Source: Candidatus Methanophagales archaeon
Lineage (GTDB): Archaea > Halobacteriota > Syntropharchaeia > Alkanophagales > Methanospirareceae
Assembly (NCBI GenBank): GCA_024699715.1
Contig: JANPRD010000010.1
Coordinates: forward strand, 45,768-109,767
DNA: 64,000 nucleotides
Direction: 5' to 3'
How positions within the stretch are numbered: position 1 is the stretch's first letter; every line of letters begins with the position of its first letter. Below the pieces are notes generated by a model. The model was not told the origin of the DNA and ran no database searches. It worked only from the letters and a program-made list of their open reading frames with translations. Both the position numbers and the translations under genes were made by a program. Positions 46,528-55,912 of the stretch are shown here, piece after piece.

Positions 46528-47367
46528 ATGCTCAAACGGATGTTCAGCTACCTGACATTGCAAATAGAGCCTACGAGAGAATGCAACTTGAACTGTAAAA
46601 TCTGCATGCGGAGACATCTTGATAAGGGAGGTTCTCTCTCTTTTGAGAGCTTCAAGCGAATACTTGATGCTTACAATTTCCGCTATGTCGGACTGCACGG
46701 CTGGGGAGAGCCGCTATTAAACCCTGAATTGTTTGATATGCTGAAATATGCGAAATCGCGTGGCGTGATAACAAATCTCACAACTAACGGCATACTCGTT
46801 GAAGAGCATGTGAAGGACATTCTCGCATCGGGCTTGAACGATATCGCTTTCGGAATATACAGCATGCGCGCTCTCGATAAATTCAGGGCGGGTTTGGAGA
46901 AGCTTCTGAGCGAGCGGTCGCAGAGAAATTTGAAGCTTCCCAAAACTTATTTTGATATTACCATATATCGTGATAATTATAATGAAATTCCCGACCTTAT
47001 TGAGACTGCCATAGATTTAGGTGTAGATGCAGTAATCCTTCATAGACTCTTCAATATATATAAAGTGGATCGTGATGTGGAATATATAACGAGGGAAGAG
47101 GAAGAGATGCTGTTCAGAAAAGTGAAAAAGATGAGTAAAGAGAGGAAATATAGGATTTATTTGCCGAGAAGACATGTATTGCCCTGCATATATGTGAAAA
47201 GGAGCATTTTCGTGACCTGGGATGGCAAAGTAACGCCTTGCTGCTACCTACCGGATTATTATTTGGGGGATGCACTCAAGGAAAACTTTAAAAAAATTTT
47301 GCGAGAGCGAAGTAAATTCATCAGAAACATGCACAAACATCCCATCTGTGCCAAGTGCATATGGTGA
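46528..47367 (+). CDS. radical SAM enzyme with SPASM-like C-terminus
   Basis: A 279-residue radical SAM protein. The cluster motif CNLNCKIC is at about 19-26, and the SAM-binding GGE-like segment reads GLHGWGEPLLNP. The C-terminus has five cysteines arranged LPCIYVKR, then TPCCYLPDYY, then HPICAKCIW, like a SPASM domain binding an auxiliary 4Fe-4S cluster. SPASM enzymes commonly modify peptides (thioether, C-C or epimer bonds). The adjacent 54-residue peptide is the obvious candidate substrate. No ribosome site is clear; ATG 46540 is an alternative start. Confidence 0.85.
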   Translation: MLKRMFSYLTLQIEPTRECNLNCKICMRRHLDKGGSLSFESFKRILDAYNFRYVGLHGWGEPLLNPELFDMLKYAKSRGVITNLTTNGILVEEHVKDILASGLNDIAFGIYSMRALDKFRAGLEKLLSERSQRNLKLPKTYFDITIYRDNYNEIPDLIETAIDLGVDAVILHRLFNIYKVDRDVEYITREEEEMLFRKVKKMSKERKYRIYLPRRHVLPCIYVKRSIFVTWDGKVTPCCYLPDYYLGDALKENFKKILRERSKFIRNMHKHPICAKCIW

Positions 47368-47434
47368 GTTGAGGAGAGCCATGAATGAGAGAGGAGGTGG
47401 CGCTGGAGCAGATTGGAAAACAGGAGGTGAAGAG

Positions 47435-48001
47435 ATGAAGCTGAAATCATATTTTGGAGTGTATGAGTTTTCCTTTATACTCTTGTCTGCTCTCGCCAGC
47501 GCTATATTGAATACTTACCTACCGATAAAAGCGGTTACGCAATTGCTCGGCATACCAGGACCTGCAGCGGGAATGGCATTGTTGGGTGGATTTATCTTTG
47601 TTTTTTGGGTTGCTCTGGCATGCGATATTGTCAAAAAAAGATATACAGGAATCGTTACCTCGCTTTTAATCGCCTCTTTTTGCCTGCTTATATATCCTTG
47701 GTATGGAGTTATTTCGCCCCCATGGTTTGGCGTTTACGGAATTATTGCTCTTCTTTCAATGGGTATTCTTGTGGAGCTAACAGCATATAAGTCAAGATTA
47801 TTGGCGATAACTGGAGGAGGTCTCGGGAATTTATCGTGTTTAGTGATTACATGGACTGCTATCGGAGTTCATGTTGGGGTATGGATACCGTCAATATTCG
47901 CACCAATTCTTATGCTCGCTGCTTTCATTTCCGGATGTGTTGGCTCGTTAATAGCGTATTATATTACAGATAAAATTAAAAAAGAAAGTTTCACATCGTG
48001 A
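47435..48001 (+). CDS. small integral membrane protein, ECF S-component-like
   Basis: A 188-residue protein with about six hydrophobic segments (for example 10-27, 45-62, 70-88, 96-116, 122-145, 152-175) and a short basic tail. The size, helix number and opening pattern resemble substrate-binding S components of ECF transporters, but I see no diagnostic motif. AGGAGGTG ends five bases before ATG 47435 and decides the start; an in-frame ATG at 47381 would add a Gly-rich leader. As the last gene of the peptide locus it may import, export or sense the product. Confidence 0.6.
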   Translation: MKLKSYFGVYEFSFILLSALASAILNTYLPIKAVTQLLGIPGPAAGMALLGGFIFVFWVALACDIVKKRYTGIVTSLLIASFCLLIYPWYGVISPPWFGVYGIIALLSMGILVELTAYKSRLLAITGGGLGNLSCLVITWTAIGVHVGVWIPSIFAPILMLAAFISGCVGSLIAYYITDKIKKESFTS

Positions 48002-48069
48002 AAACTGTCGGTTGGAAATTGGATGTGATAAGATGCGTGAGAAGCGTATGTGAGATATGAGATAATGTC

Positions 48070-48136
48070 AGCCGGGGGCGGTGTTCGGCGACCTTCAGAT
48101 TATGAATCTAACGCCCTCCAGCTAGGCCACCCGGCT
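48070..48136 (-). tRNA. tRNA-Met-like (anticodon CAT) with short T arm
   Basis: Acceptor stem AGCCGGG with CCCGGCT, D arm GCCT-AGCTGGA-GGGC and anticodon arm TTAGA-TTCATAA-TCTGA are all good. The rest is only GCCGAACACCGC where a 17-base T arm such as GCGGGTTCGAACCCCGC is expected. About five bases (the 5' half of the T stem and T54-T55) are missing, making the gene 67 bases long. Either a deletion, an error or a defective copy. Confidence 0.65.
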
Positions 48137-48200
48137 CCCCACCCACTTTCATTTCCTTTTTACTTATTACGCTTTGGTAGTTTCGCCTTCAATTTCTTCT

Positions 48201-48746
48201 TCACGCTCTCTCCTCGCCTTCGCAGGATGCGACGACGCTCTTTCTTTCCCTCCTCCTTCGCAGTAGATTCCTCCTCCACTCTTCTTCACGAAGGATGACC
48301 TCAACTGTGACGGTCTGCGTGTCAAATGGCGTTGCTCTGCCGAATGCTCTCGGAATGAACCCACGAATTGTTCTGCCTTTTTTAGTTGCGATGTGCCAAA
48401 TTCGCAAGCGATGCTCATCTAATCCCTTGTAGGAGGCGTTAGCCTTCGCATCCCTCAAAAGTTTCAGGATCGCTGAAGCTGCCTTCACGGGATACCTGCC
48501 CGCATACCATTTCTGAAGACCTCTGCGGTGCGCAACTTTCTTCTTATGCCTCTTGAAAGGCACTGGCTTCTCCTTCGCAATCACTGCCTCCAAAAATCTC
48601 TCTGCGTCCTCAACGAGCATCCCTTTTATCGCCCTGCATATCTCAAACGCATGCTTCGGCGAAATGTGCAGCTCGTATGCCATCGCCTTCGCCGTCCTCT
48701 CTGCATCCTCCTCACTCACTTCCACCGTGAATGCAACCCTGCCCAT
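48201..48746 (-). CDS. rpl22: 50S ribosomal protein L22
   Basis: Large-subunit protein lining the exit tunnel. Conserved archaeal features: [57 protein letters not shown] and [19 protein letters not shown]. About 30 charged residues extend beyond the usual end. It is the last gene of the L3-L4-L23-L2-S19-L22 run; rps3, expected next, is absent, and the tRNA-Met-like gene follows. Confidence 0.93.
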   Translation of the reverse strand: MGRVAFTVEVSEEDAERTAKAMAYELHISPKHAFEICRAIKGMLVEDAERFLEAVIAKEKPVPFKRHKKKVAHRRGLQKWYAGRYPVKAASAILKLLRDAKANASYKGLDEHRLRIWHIATKKGRTIRGFIPRAFGRATPFDTQTVTVEVILREEEWRRNLLRRRRERKSVVASCEGEERA

Positions 48747-48874
48747 TTTCCTCGCTCACCTTCACGCTACTTCACTCACGCCCTCACTCTCACTTTTCAC
48801 CCTCTCCTCAACGCAGCACCACAGACGCACACAGCGAGTGCTGAAGCATAGAGCAAAGGCTGGCAAAAGCGGAA

Positions 48875-49285
48875 TTATTTCAAAGGCACATATTTTGATG
48901 CACGAGTTGCACCCACGCCTGCAGCTCCATGCACCACTTTCTTTCTTGTTAGTGCGAACTCACCGAGGTAATGCCCTATCATTTCGGGCTTTATCTCAAC
49001 ATATTCAAAATCTTTCCCGTTGTGAATACCTATTTTCTTGCCAACCATGCTCGGAAGGACTATCATCTGCCTCAAATGCGTCCTCACTACATCCTTCTTC
49101 TTCAACTTTTCAAGCAGTTTCTCCTCCGCCTCCGTCAATCCCCGCTTCAATTTCCTGCGCTGTCTCGCAGGTAGCAACTCCGCAAACTCCTCTAAACTCA
49201 TTTTCCGCAGCCTCGGAAGGGAATACCCTCGGTAGTGGAACTCAACTTCTCGCTTCAAAGTCGCCTTCTTCCTTTTCTTCGCCAT
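48875..49285 (-). CDS. rps19: 30S ribosomal protein S19
   Basis: Small-subunit head protein. Features: [30 protein letters not shown] (archaeal N-terminal part, abbreviated), [36 protein letters not shown] and the end [14 protein letters not shown]. Length 136 is normal for archaea. It follows rpl2 in the usual S10-cluster order. Confidence 0.9.
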   Translation of the reverse strand: MAKKRKKATLKREVEFHYRGYSLPRLRKMSLEEFAELLPARQRRKLKRGLTEAEEKLLEKLKKKDVVRTHLRQMIVLPSMVGKKIGIHNGKDFEYVEIKPEMIGHYLGEFALTRKKVVHGAAGVGATRASKYVPLK

Positions 49286-49360
49286 TTTCCGCTCACCTCA
49301 CATGCCTCGCTCACACGCCTCTCTCACACCCTTCTCCTTTCCCATTTTTAATCTTCCCGC

Positions 49361-50125
49361 TCATTTCCGCTTTTTCCTGCCTGTGCGTTTTGCTGCGATG
49401 CTACCGACCTTTCTGCCGGGTGGTGCGCCCCTGCTCACCGTCTTGGGTCTGCCGACATGCTGATGCGAGCCACCTCCGAACGGATGGTCAACGGGATTCA
49501 TCGCAACGCCACGCACCCTCGGATATTTCGCCGCTCTCGCCTTCATTTTGTGGTATTTCTTGCCCGCCTTCACGAGAGGTTTCTCCATTCTGCCGCCGCC
49601 TGCAACGACGCCGACTGTTGCGAGGCATTCAGAGGAGACCCACTTCTCCTTTCCACTGGGAAGAGCAAGAAGCGTCATGTTTTTCTCCGCACTGTGAGCG
49701 AGCACGGTTGCGAAGTCGCCGCCTGCACGGGCGATTTTACCGCCGTCGCCGGGTCGCAGTTCAACATTGCAGACAGGTGTCCCCTCAGGAATGCAACGCA
49801 GCGGGAGCGTGTTCCCTACTTTCAACTCTGCGGAGGCGCCGTAGCAAATCTCGTCGCCCTCTGAAATGCCCTCCGGAATAATTACAAACTGCTTCTTCAC
49901 CACCTCTCCTCCTCCGCCGTTGAGAGGACGAACTAATGCAATTGGTGCGCTCCTTGCGGGGTCGTGCAGGATTTTCTCAACGACGCACCTCACCACGCCC
50001 CCTCGTTTCTCCACATCTGCAGCGGAGACCCTCAAATGCATCAGCTTCGCCTTGAAGCGGTGCGAAGGCGCCCTGTATGTGGGAGTGCCCTTTCCCCTGC
50101 GTTGTGCGATTATTCGCTTGCCCAT
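49361..50125 (-). CDS. rpl2: 50S ribosomal protein L2
   Basis: Core large-subunit protein near the peptidyl transferase centre. Features: MGKRIIAQRRGKGTPTYRAP at the start, GDGGKIARAGGDFATV, VRGVAMNPVDHPFGGGSHQH and the basic end AAKRTGRKKRK. The MNPVDHPFGGG loop near residue 210 is the hallmark. 254 residues, normal. One base separates it from rpl23. Confidence 0.96.
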   Translation of the reverse strand: MGKRIIAQRRGKGTPTYRAPSHRFKAKLMHLRVSAADVEKRGGVVRCVVEKILHDPARSAPIALVRPLNGGGGEVVKKQFVIIPEGISEGDEICYGASAELKVGNTLPLRCIPEGTPVCNVELRPGDGGKIARAGGDFATVLAHSAEKNMTLLALPSGKEKWVSSECLATVGVVAGGGRMEKPLVKAGKKYHKMKARAAKYPRVRGVAMNPVDHPFGGGSHQHVGRPKTVSRGAPPGRKVGSIAAKRTGRKKRK

Positions 50126-50126
50126 T

Positions 50127-50402
50127 TCACATCAATCCTAATGATGTCGCTATTTCTTTAGCCTTTCCCTCCTCCTCAAACTGAACAATCGCCTTTTTCT
50201 CGCCACGAGGCGTGAGCATCGTGTTCACACGCTTCACTCTCGCACCGAATAGACGCTCAATCTCATCCTTTATGTCTTTCTTCGTCGCACGCACATCTAC
50301 GATGAACTGCAATTTGTTCTCCTTCTCCATCTGCAAAACCGCCTTCTCCGTCGAAACCACATGCTTTACCCATCTGAAGCCCTTCCCCGCAGCTTCCGCC
50401 AT
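50127..50402 (-). CDS. rpl23: 50S ribosomal protein L23
   Basis: Exit-tunnel rim protein and docking site for SRP. Features: VVSTEKAVLQMEKENKLQF, VRATKKDIKDEIERLFG and VKRVNTMLTPRGEKKA. I chose ATG 50402 (MAEAAGKG); a frame open to 50420 adds six residues. It lies between rpl4 and rpl2, as in other archaea. Confidence 0.93.
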   Translation of the reverse strand: MAEAAGKGFRWVKHVVSTEKAVLQMEKENKLQFIVDVRATKKDIKDEIERLFGARVKRVNTMLTPRGEKKAIVQFEEEGKAKEIATSLGLM

Positions 50403-50433
50403 CTCACCACACACCCTCACGCCTGCTCAATTT

Positions 50434-51364
50434 TTATTCCTCAACTCTCGTTTCTGCCGCTTGTTCCTCTGAAGAAGCCTTCGCCTCCACAGACGCCGTA
50501 GCAGACGCAAATGGTAGAGATGCGAGTTTTGAAATTGCGTCTTCTGTCCAAACGGTCAGTCTGCCCGGATGCGTTCCAGGTGCGAGCAGTTCCACATTTA
50601 AAGCGGCGACACGGCAAACATCCACACCCGGCAAGTTCCTCGCACTCCGCTCTAAAGGTAGCAGTCTCCGCCTCGCTCACTCCGCTCACTCCGACCCTCT
50701 TCTCCTCTTCCTCCTTTCTCTCTTCCTTCTCTTCCTTACCCTCCGCCGCAGGCATTTCATCGCCAGAAATCACGAAAAGGACGCTCTTCTTTCTGCGGTA
50801 GCGGCGACCTCGCATTTTTCCACGCCCCGCCCTGACCTTCTTCCGCTTCGCTCTGAGGACATCCTCCCAAATGCCTACCGCTTTCAAGAAAGCCTCAACA
50901 TCAGCCGTTTTTGAGAGCGTTACGAGAGCATTCTCAACAACAATCGGCAAAGAGACATCTTCGCTGAACTTGTGACCACGAGCCCTCACAAGCGAAGGGT
51001 CTGCAGTCGCAGCAATAGCAGAGCGTAGAGCCTTCCACCGCTCCTTCTTGTTTATTTTTTTGAGAATCTCCTTCTCCGCCTTCGGTGGATGCGCCCTGCG
51101 ACCGCCGACGGCTTGCGGGACTCTCGCAGCTCTCCTGCCTGTTTTAATGCGAGGCACTCTTGAGACGCCGTGACCTGGACCCCAACTCTCCGCAGAAGTG
51201 TCCTTGCCTGCGAGTTTTGACGCTCCCTTCGGCTGAAATCTCCTTGACTGAAGCGATAGAACCGCCTTCTTAATCAAATCAGGGCGGAACTCCTCCGAAA
51301 ATACCGCTGGTAACTCCACTTCCCGCAACACATTCCCAGAAATGTCAAGCACTTTCGCCTTCAT
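50434..51364 (-). CDS. rpl4: 50S ribosomal protein L4, one frameshift
   Basis: Large-subunit tunnel protein. The long N-terminal part has [31 protein letters not shown] and [18 protein letters not shown]. The frame shifts at the A run 50654-50656 (one extra base); the corrected frame continues [20 protein letters not shown] and ends after an Ala/Glu tail. The shifted part covers conserved, essential sequence, so a base error is much more likely than a dead gene. A Glu/Lys-rich loop of about 25 residues sits just before the shift. Confidence 0.93.
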
Positions 51365-51432
51365 TTCCTCCGCTTCCTCCGTCCCTCAACGCCCGCAACA
51401 CCGAACACACACGCACAACGCCTCCTCCGCTC

Positions 51433-52401
51433 CTAACGCCTGCAACCCTGCTGTGATTCCGTGTATATGTATGAAATCTCAGGAACGCCCCAATCGGGAT
51501 GATTCCTAATGGCAAAACTCATCCTTATTAGCCTCTTTTTCGGCCCAGGAACGCTTCCTTTAAGCAAAATATAATCGTTCCTGACAATTCCATATTTAAT
51601 AAATCCACCTTTTGGCGTGACTTCTTCGCCATTCTCACCGATTTTCAGAATTAATTTGTTGTATTCAGTGCGTTGATGGTAGCCTGTCTGACCCGCTTGT
51701 GGAACGAACCACCGAACACGGGCAGGTCTCCAGGGTCCAAGCGTCCCGACATGCCGCCCTCTTCCCGCCCTCTGAGCCTTCGCAGGCTGAATCTTGACGC
51801 CCCACCGCTTCACAGGACCCTGAAAGCCCTTACCTTTCGTAACTGCGGTGACATCCACGAAATCACCCGCCTTGAAAACATCTGAAACTCTTATCTCGCC
51901 ACCGAAGTGTGCCTTCGCAAATTCAAAGTCAGCAGAGGCGTTTCCGAGACCTCCCATACGCAACTCAAAAACATCAGGCTTCTTCTTCGGCACTCCGCTC
52001 ACGAGCTTCGGTTGCGTCTCAACAATCGCACGCAGTTCAAGCTCCTCCGCAGGATACTTCGCCAAGCATTCCTCTATTCTGCTCAACTGAGCCTCTGACC
52101 ACGCTTCTGTGAGCGCCTTCAAGCCGTAAAGCGTCTCTCTGTATATGCGAAGACCTGAGAACAGGAGTGGAGGCGCCTCAATCACCGTCGCAGGCACAAA
52201 TATCTCCTGACCTTGCGTTGGGCTGTGCTCCCTGTTGTCTATGAGCATGACATGCGTCATCCCCGCCTTGTAGCCTGCGAAGCCCTGAAGTGGTCTGCCC
52301 TCTACGATTGTCTCACGACGAATCCTGCCCTTCTCCTGCTTCGCCCGCTTCCTCGGCGAGAACGCAAGCGAACCCCGCCTCGGTCTGCTCGTCTTTGACA
52401 T
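51433..52401 (-). CDS. rpl3: 50S ribosomal protein L3
   Basis: Core large-subunit protein whose extension reaches the peptidyl transferase centre. Features: RPRRGSLAFSPRKRAK at the start, GFAGYKAGMTHVMLIDN, VTAVTKGKGFQGPVKRWGV, GRHVGTLGPWRPARVRW and RMSFAIRNHPDWG. 322 residues. First gene of the L3-L4-L23-L2-S19-L22 run; 68 bases separate it from rpl4. Confidence 0.96.
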   Translation of the reverse strand: MSKTSRPRRGSLAFSPRKRAKQEKGRIRRETIVEGRPLQGFAGYKAGMTHVMLIDNREHSPTQGQEIFVPATVIEAPPLLFSGLRIYRETLYGLKALTEAWSEAQLSRIEECLAKYPAEELELRAIVETQPKLVSGVPKKKPDVFELRMGGLGNASADFEFAKAHFGGEIRVSDVFKAGDFVDVTAVTKGKGFQGPVKRWGVKIQPAKAQRAGRGRHVGTLGPWRPARVRWFVPQAGQTGYHQRTEYNKLILKIGENGEEVTPKGGFIKYGIVRNDYILLKGSVPGPKKRLIRMSFAIRNHPDWGVPEISYIYTESQQGCRR

Positions 52402-52474
52402 TTTCCCTAAACTTCCACTTCACAAAAGTGAATAAAAAGATTTGCTCAAGCGAAGGAATGAACAGGCAAAAAAA

Positions 52475-54210
52475 CTAAAACAGCGAAAGCGGTATGTAAG
52501 GGCGAATAATTGAAAAGAAAATCAGGAAGAATATGGAAATGCTCATGACTGCGGCTATCGCTCTTGAAATCTTCTCCCTTTTCCGCTCTTCCTTTAGGAA
52601 AACGAGGGACGATTTCACAACCTCTTGAAACACATAACCGCCGTCGAGAGGGATTGCGGGGAGACAATTGAAAAGAGCGACCCAAAAATTAATCCAAGCA
52701 GTCCAAAAGATGACATCCGCAACAAGAAATGCAACTCGCTGCGGTGCGAATGGGAATTTGTAAAAGTGCGTGAGGAGCGGGCTGAATCCGTTGAAGCCTC
52801 CCTGTGCAGGCGAGAGGAAAGGAAGAGCGGTGAGTCTTAGCCAACCCTCAGGCGAGTTCAAAGATGCGGGAATGCCTCTCAAATGATTCAAGTATTCTTC
52901 CGTGGGGAACGCAGCGACCGCCATTCCGAAAGGCATGTTCGCCACAACGACACCCAAAAATCCCTTTTTCTCGCCGTAAGGAGATGTAGTTAAGTTCACT
53001 ACAACCTCTTTCGTCTCACCAGAAGCCGTCTGCACACGAATTCTCAGCGTTTGACCGGGATGCGTTTGATTCATGAATGCGAGGAACTCCTCAAAACCGC
53101 CTATTGTAGTGCCGTTTATTGCAATAATGCACATTCCTCCTCTTATTCCAGCACGCTCCGCAGGGAAAGCCCTCAAATGTTTGCAGAATCCAGACGCCTT
53201 TACTGCCACCTTCAACGGTCAGTGTGCGTTCAGTGCCATTCTCGTCTAAAACTTTCAGAGCCACTCGCTCACGACCAGAAAACGCATCTTTCAAATCCTC
53301 AACGCCTCTCACGGGAACACCGTCAACCGCAAGGACAAGCATACCCGCTTTCAACCCCGCTCGCTCCGCAGGACTCCCGGGTGCGACGCTGTAAACATAA
53401 GGAACACTCTCGCTCACAGGCTGAATCGCAGCGAGAAAAGCGAAAAAAAGCAGGAAAGCGAGCGCTGCAACGCAGAAATTAGATGTCACGCCCGCTGCGA
53501 GAATCCTCGTTCTCTCCTTCGCCGTCGCAACCTTCTCCACCGACGCCTCGCCTTCGCCGACGCCTTCACCGTCATCCTCCTTCGCCGACCCGCTCTCTCC
53601 ACACTCTCCTTCCTCCTCCGCCATTCCCTGCCTTCTCAGCCTTTCTTGCCTCTGCTGTCTTCACTGCTTTTCCCGCCTTTTTACCGAAGAGTTGCTCGCT
53701 GTCGGGTTCAGCAAAGCCCCCGATGGGGATGAGGGCGAGGATAATGCCCATTGATTTCACTCTTATTCCTTCAACTTTGCAGAGAACTGCATGCGATATT
53801 TCGTGAGCGACGAGTGCAATAACAAGACCTATCCAACCATAGAGGGGAATGAACTCGTTAATGCCGGGAATTAGGAGCATATTTCGTGGCTCGCTCAGCT
53901 TTGATGGTGCGGGAGGCGTCGTTAACATCATGAAAAAACTCAAAATCAGCAGGATGAACATTGAAATCATTGAGATAATGACGAGAGAGATGCCGAAATT
54001 TGCGAAGCATCGCCAGAATTTTCTGCGTATGCGACCTCCTGCGAGTGTTTCGAGGAGGCGCTGACCCCTCTTCGTTCGCAACATTAAAATAGGACCGAAA
54101 GCGGAGATGTTGTGGCGTTGCAGGACGCCTCTCCGCTCAAGAATTAGCACGAGAAGCCAATACGCAAGAAATACATACAGCACCACAAGAAGCGACGACA
54201 ACGCCACCAC
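52475..54210 (-). CDS. M50 site-2-type metalloprotease with two PDZ domains, two frameshifts
   Basis: Intramembrane zinc protease. The first part has membrane segments and the zinc motif ALVAHEISHAVL (HExxH). Two PDZ domains follow (APGSPAERAGLKAGM and FPAERAGIRGGMC), then the third metal-ligand motif FNCLPAIPLDGGYVF and membrane segments at the C-terminus. The frame shifts at the C run 53626-53628 and at 53163-53165 (one extra base each). With both corrected, the protein is about 575 residues and shows the layout of archaeal site-2 proteases. A charged Glu/Gly-rich linker separates HEISH from the next membrane segment. Substrates unknown. Confidence 0.85.
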
Positions 54211-54270
54211 TCTCTCTTGATTAATTTCTGATGTAAAAAAGGCATGGGTGCGTTAAAATCTTGCCTCACT

Positions 54271-55573
54271 TCAGGTTTCGCAAGGGAAACCCAGTAGTCT
54301 CGGAGGGATTATTTGATGCCTTAGGAAATCTCCGAAAGTCTCACGCTCCCGCACAAGTTCAGCTCTTCCGTTGCTCACGAGAACCTCAGCACAGCGAGGT
54401 CGCATATTGTATTGCGAGCTCATTGAGAAGCCGTAAGCACCGACATCTAAAATTGCGAGTATGTCGCCTCGCTCTACCGGAGGAAGCCTCCTCTCTCCGA
54501 AAATGTCGCCTGACTCGCACAGCGGACCGACAATTGTGTATTCCTCCGCAGGCTCAACACCAATCTTGTTCGCAACGAGAATCTCATGGTAAGCACCATA
54601 CATCGCAGGTCTCACGAGGATGTTGAAGCCTGCATCCACCGCAACAAAGTTCTTAGCAGCTCGCTTCACCGCTTGCACTTTCGTTAGCAGAATGCTCGCA
54701 TTACCGACAATTGAGCGTCCAGGCTCCAAAATAAGCTTCACAGGCTCCTTCAAGCGAGCAGATTTGAACGCAGGCATGAATGCGTGAGCGAGGTCTTTCG
54801 GCGTCGGGGCGTTCTTTTTCTCCGAAGGCGTGTAGCCGATGCCGAGACCTCCGCCCAAATCCACGAAATCAATTTCAAATTTTTGTTGAAGATGCGAAGC
54901 GATGCGCAGCATTTTCTCGGCAGCCTCCCTGAAAACGCTCAATTCAAAAATCTGCGAGCCGACATGGCAGTGAATACCGCAAAGTGCGAGACCTCGCCTC
55001 TCAACATAACTGCAGGCTGCGAAGACTTCCTCCGCTGGAATGCCAAATTTTGATGTCTTGAGTGCAGTCGCAATCTTCGGGTGTGTCCTCACCGAAATCT
55101 CAGGATTCACTCGCACCGCAACCCTCACACGCTCATCCTCGCTTACAGAACCTTGCGACATCCGAGAGAGCATCCGCCTCGTCTGTGGAGTCTAAACACA
55201 CGCAGACGCCTGTCTCAACCGCAAGACGCAGCTCATCCTCGCTCTTCGCATTCCCGTTGAATATAATTTTTTGCGGTGGGATGCCCGCAAGCATCGCAGA
55301 CTTCAACTCAAAATCAGAGACGACATCCGCACCTGAACCCTCCGTAGCGAGTATTCTCAGGATTGCGAGGCTCCAGTTCGCTTTCACCGCATAGCAAATC
55401 TCAACATCCTCAACAACTGCGACTTCTTCCTTGAATGCGCTGAACGCCTCCTTGTATGCTCTGAAGTTCTCTCGCACCCTCGCCTCGTCCGTAACTATTA
55501 AGGGAGTGCCGAACCTCTCCGCAAGCTCCACTACATCCACTCCGCCGAAATGCAAATGCTCGCCTCCTTCCAC
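54271..55573 (-). CDS. lysA: diaminopimelate decarboxylase, one frameshift
   Basis: PLP enzyme for the last step of lysine synthesis. The N-terminal part has ICYAVKANWSLAIL (PLP Lys) and GADVVSDFELKSAMLAGI; after the shift come RVNPEISVRTHPKIATALKT, SKFGIP, HCHVGSQI, VDLGGGLGIGY, EPGRSIVGNA and GPLCESGDIF (active Cys). The frame changes at about 55141-55146 (one extra base). The C-terminal end GAYGFSMSSQYNMRPR is normal. Reconstructed length is about 430 residues. Confidence 0.92.
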
Positions 55574-55814
55574 ATCTCCTTAATTAAGAAACAAAAGAAA
55601 AAGAGTGAGGAGAACGCTGTGTTGAGATGAAAGATATAACATGCTCGCTCATGCGCTGCGGTCGGCAAGGTCGGCAAGGGCGTTACGAAGCGCTGAGGAT
55701 GTGCAATTAAGTTCCACATTTAGATTAGTAAGTAAACTACCCTCTCCCTAACGGAAGAGGCTTTGAAAGGCGGAAAACCCTGCGGGGAATTATCGCATAA
55801 CCTCCTGCAATGTC
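55574..55814. other. intergenic before cassette island
   Basis: About 240 bases between lysA and the first attC-like repeat. It contains a short inverted repeat CCTCTCCC..GGAAGAGG near 55741-55761. No gene seen. Confidence 0.4.
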
Positions 55815-55901
55815 GCCTAACGTCTGGGCGTATCCGAAGTTCCAAGCGAAGTGAGGAATTTGGACGGAGCGATAGCGAAGTCGGATATTCACCTGTTAGG
55901 C
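55815..55901. repeat. attC-like hairpin repeat 1
   Basis: GCCTAAC (55815-55821) and GTTAGGC (55895-55901) form the outer arms, matching the integron core-site patterns RYYYAAC and GTTRRRY. Inner arms TATCCGA (55831-55837) and TCGGATA (55881-55887) pair with each other. The 87-base imperfect palindrome lies 12 bases beyond the stop of the minus-strand gene at 55913, as in integron cassettes. The preceding TGTC and the GCG-TAT-CGAAG block are shared with repeats 2 and 3. Confidence 0.7.
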
Positions 55902-55912
55902 GATCTGGACAT

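Noticed and set aside
46319..46555. Plus-strand 78-codon frame overlapping the small peptide
   Set aside because: The overlapping frame at 46317 has the ATG correctly spaced from the ribosome site; this one is Ser/Gly/Arg-biased and runs into the radical SAM gene.
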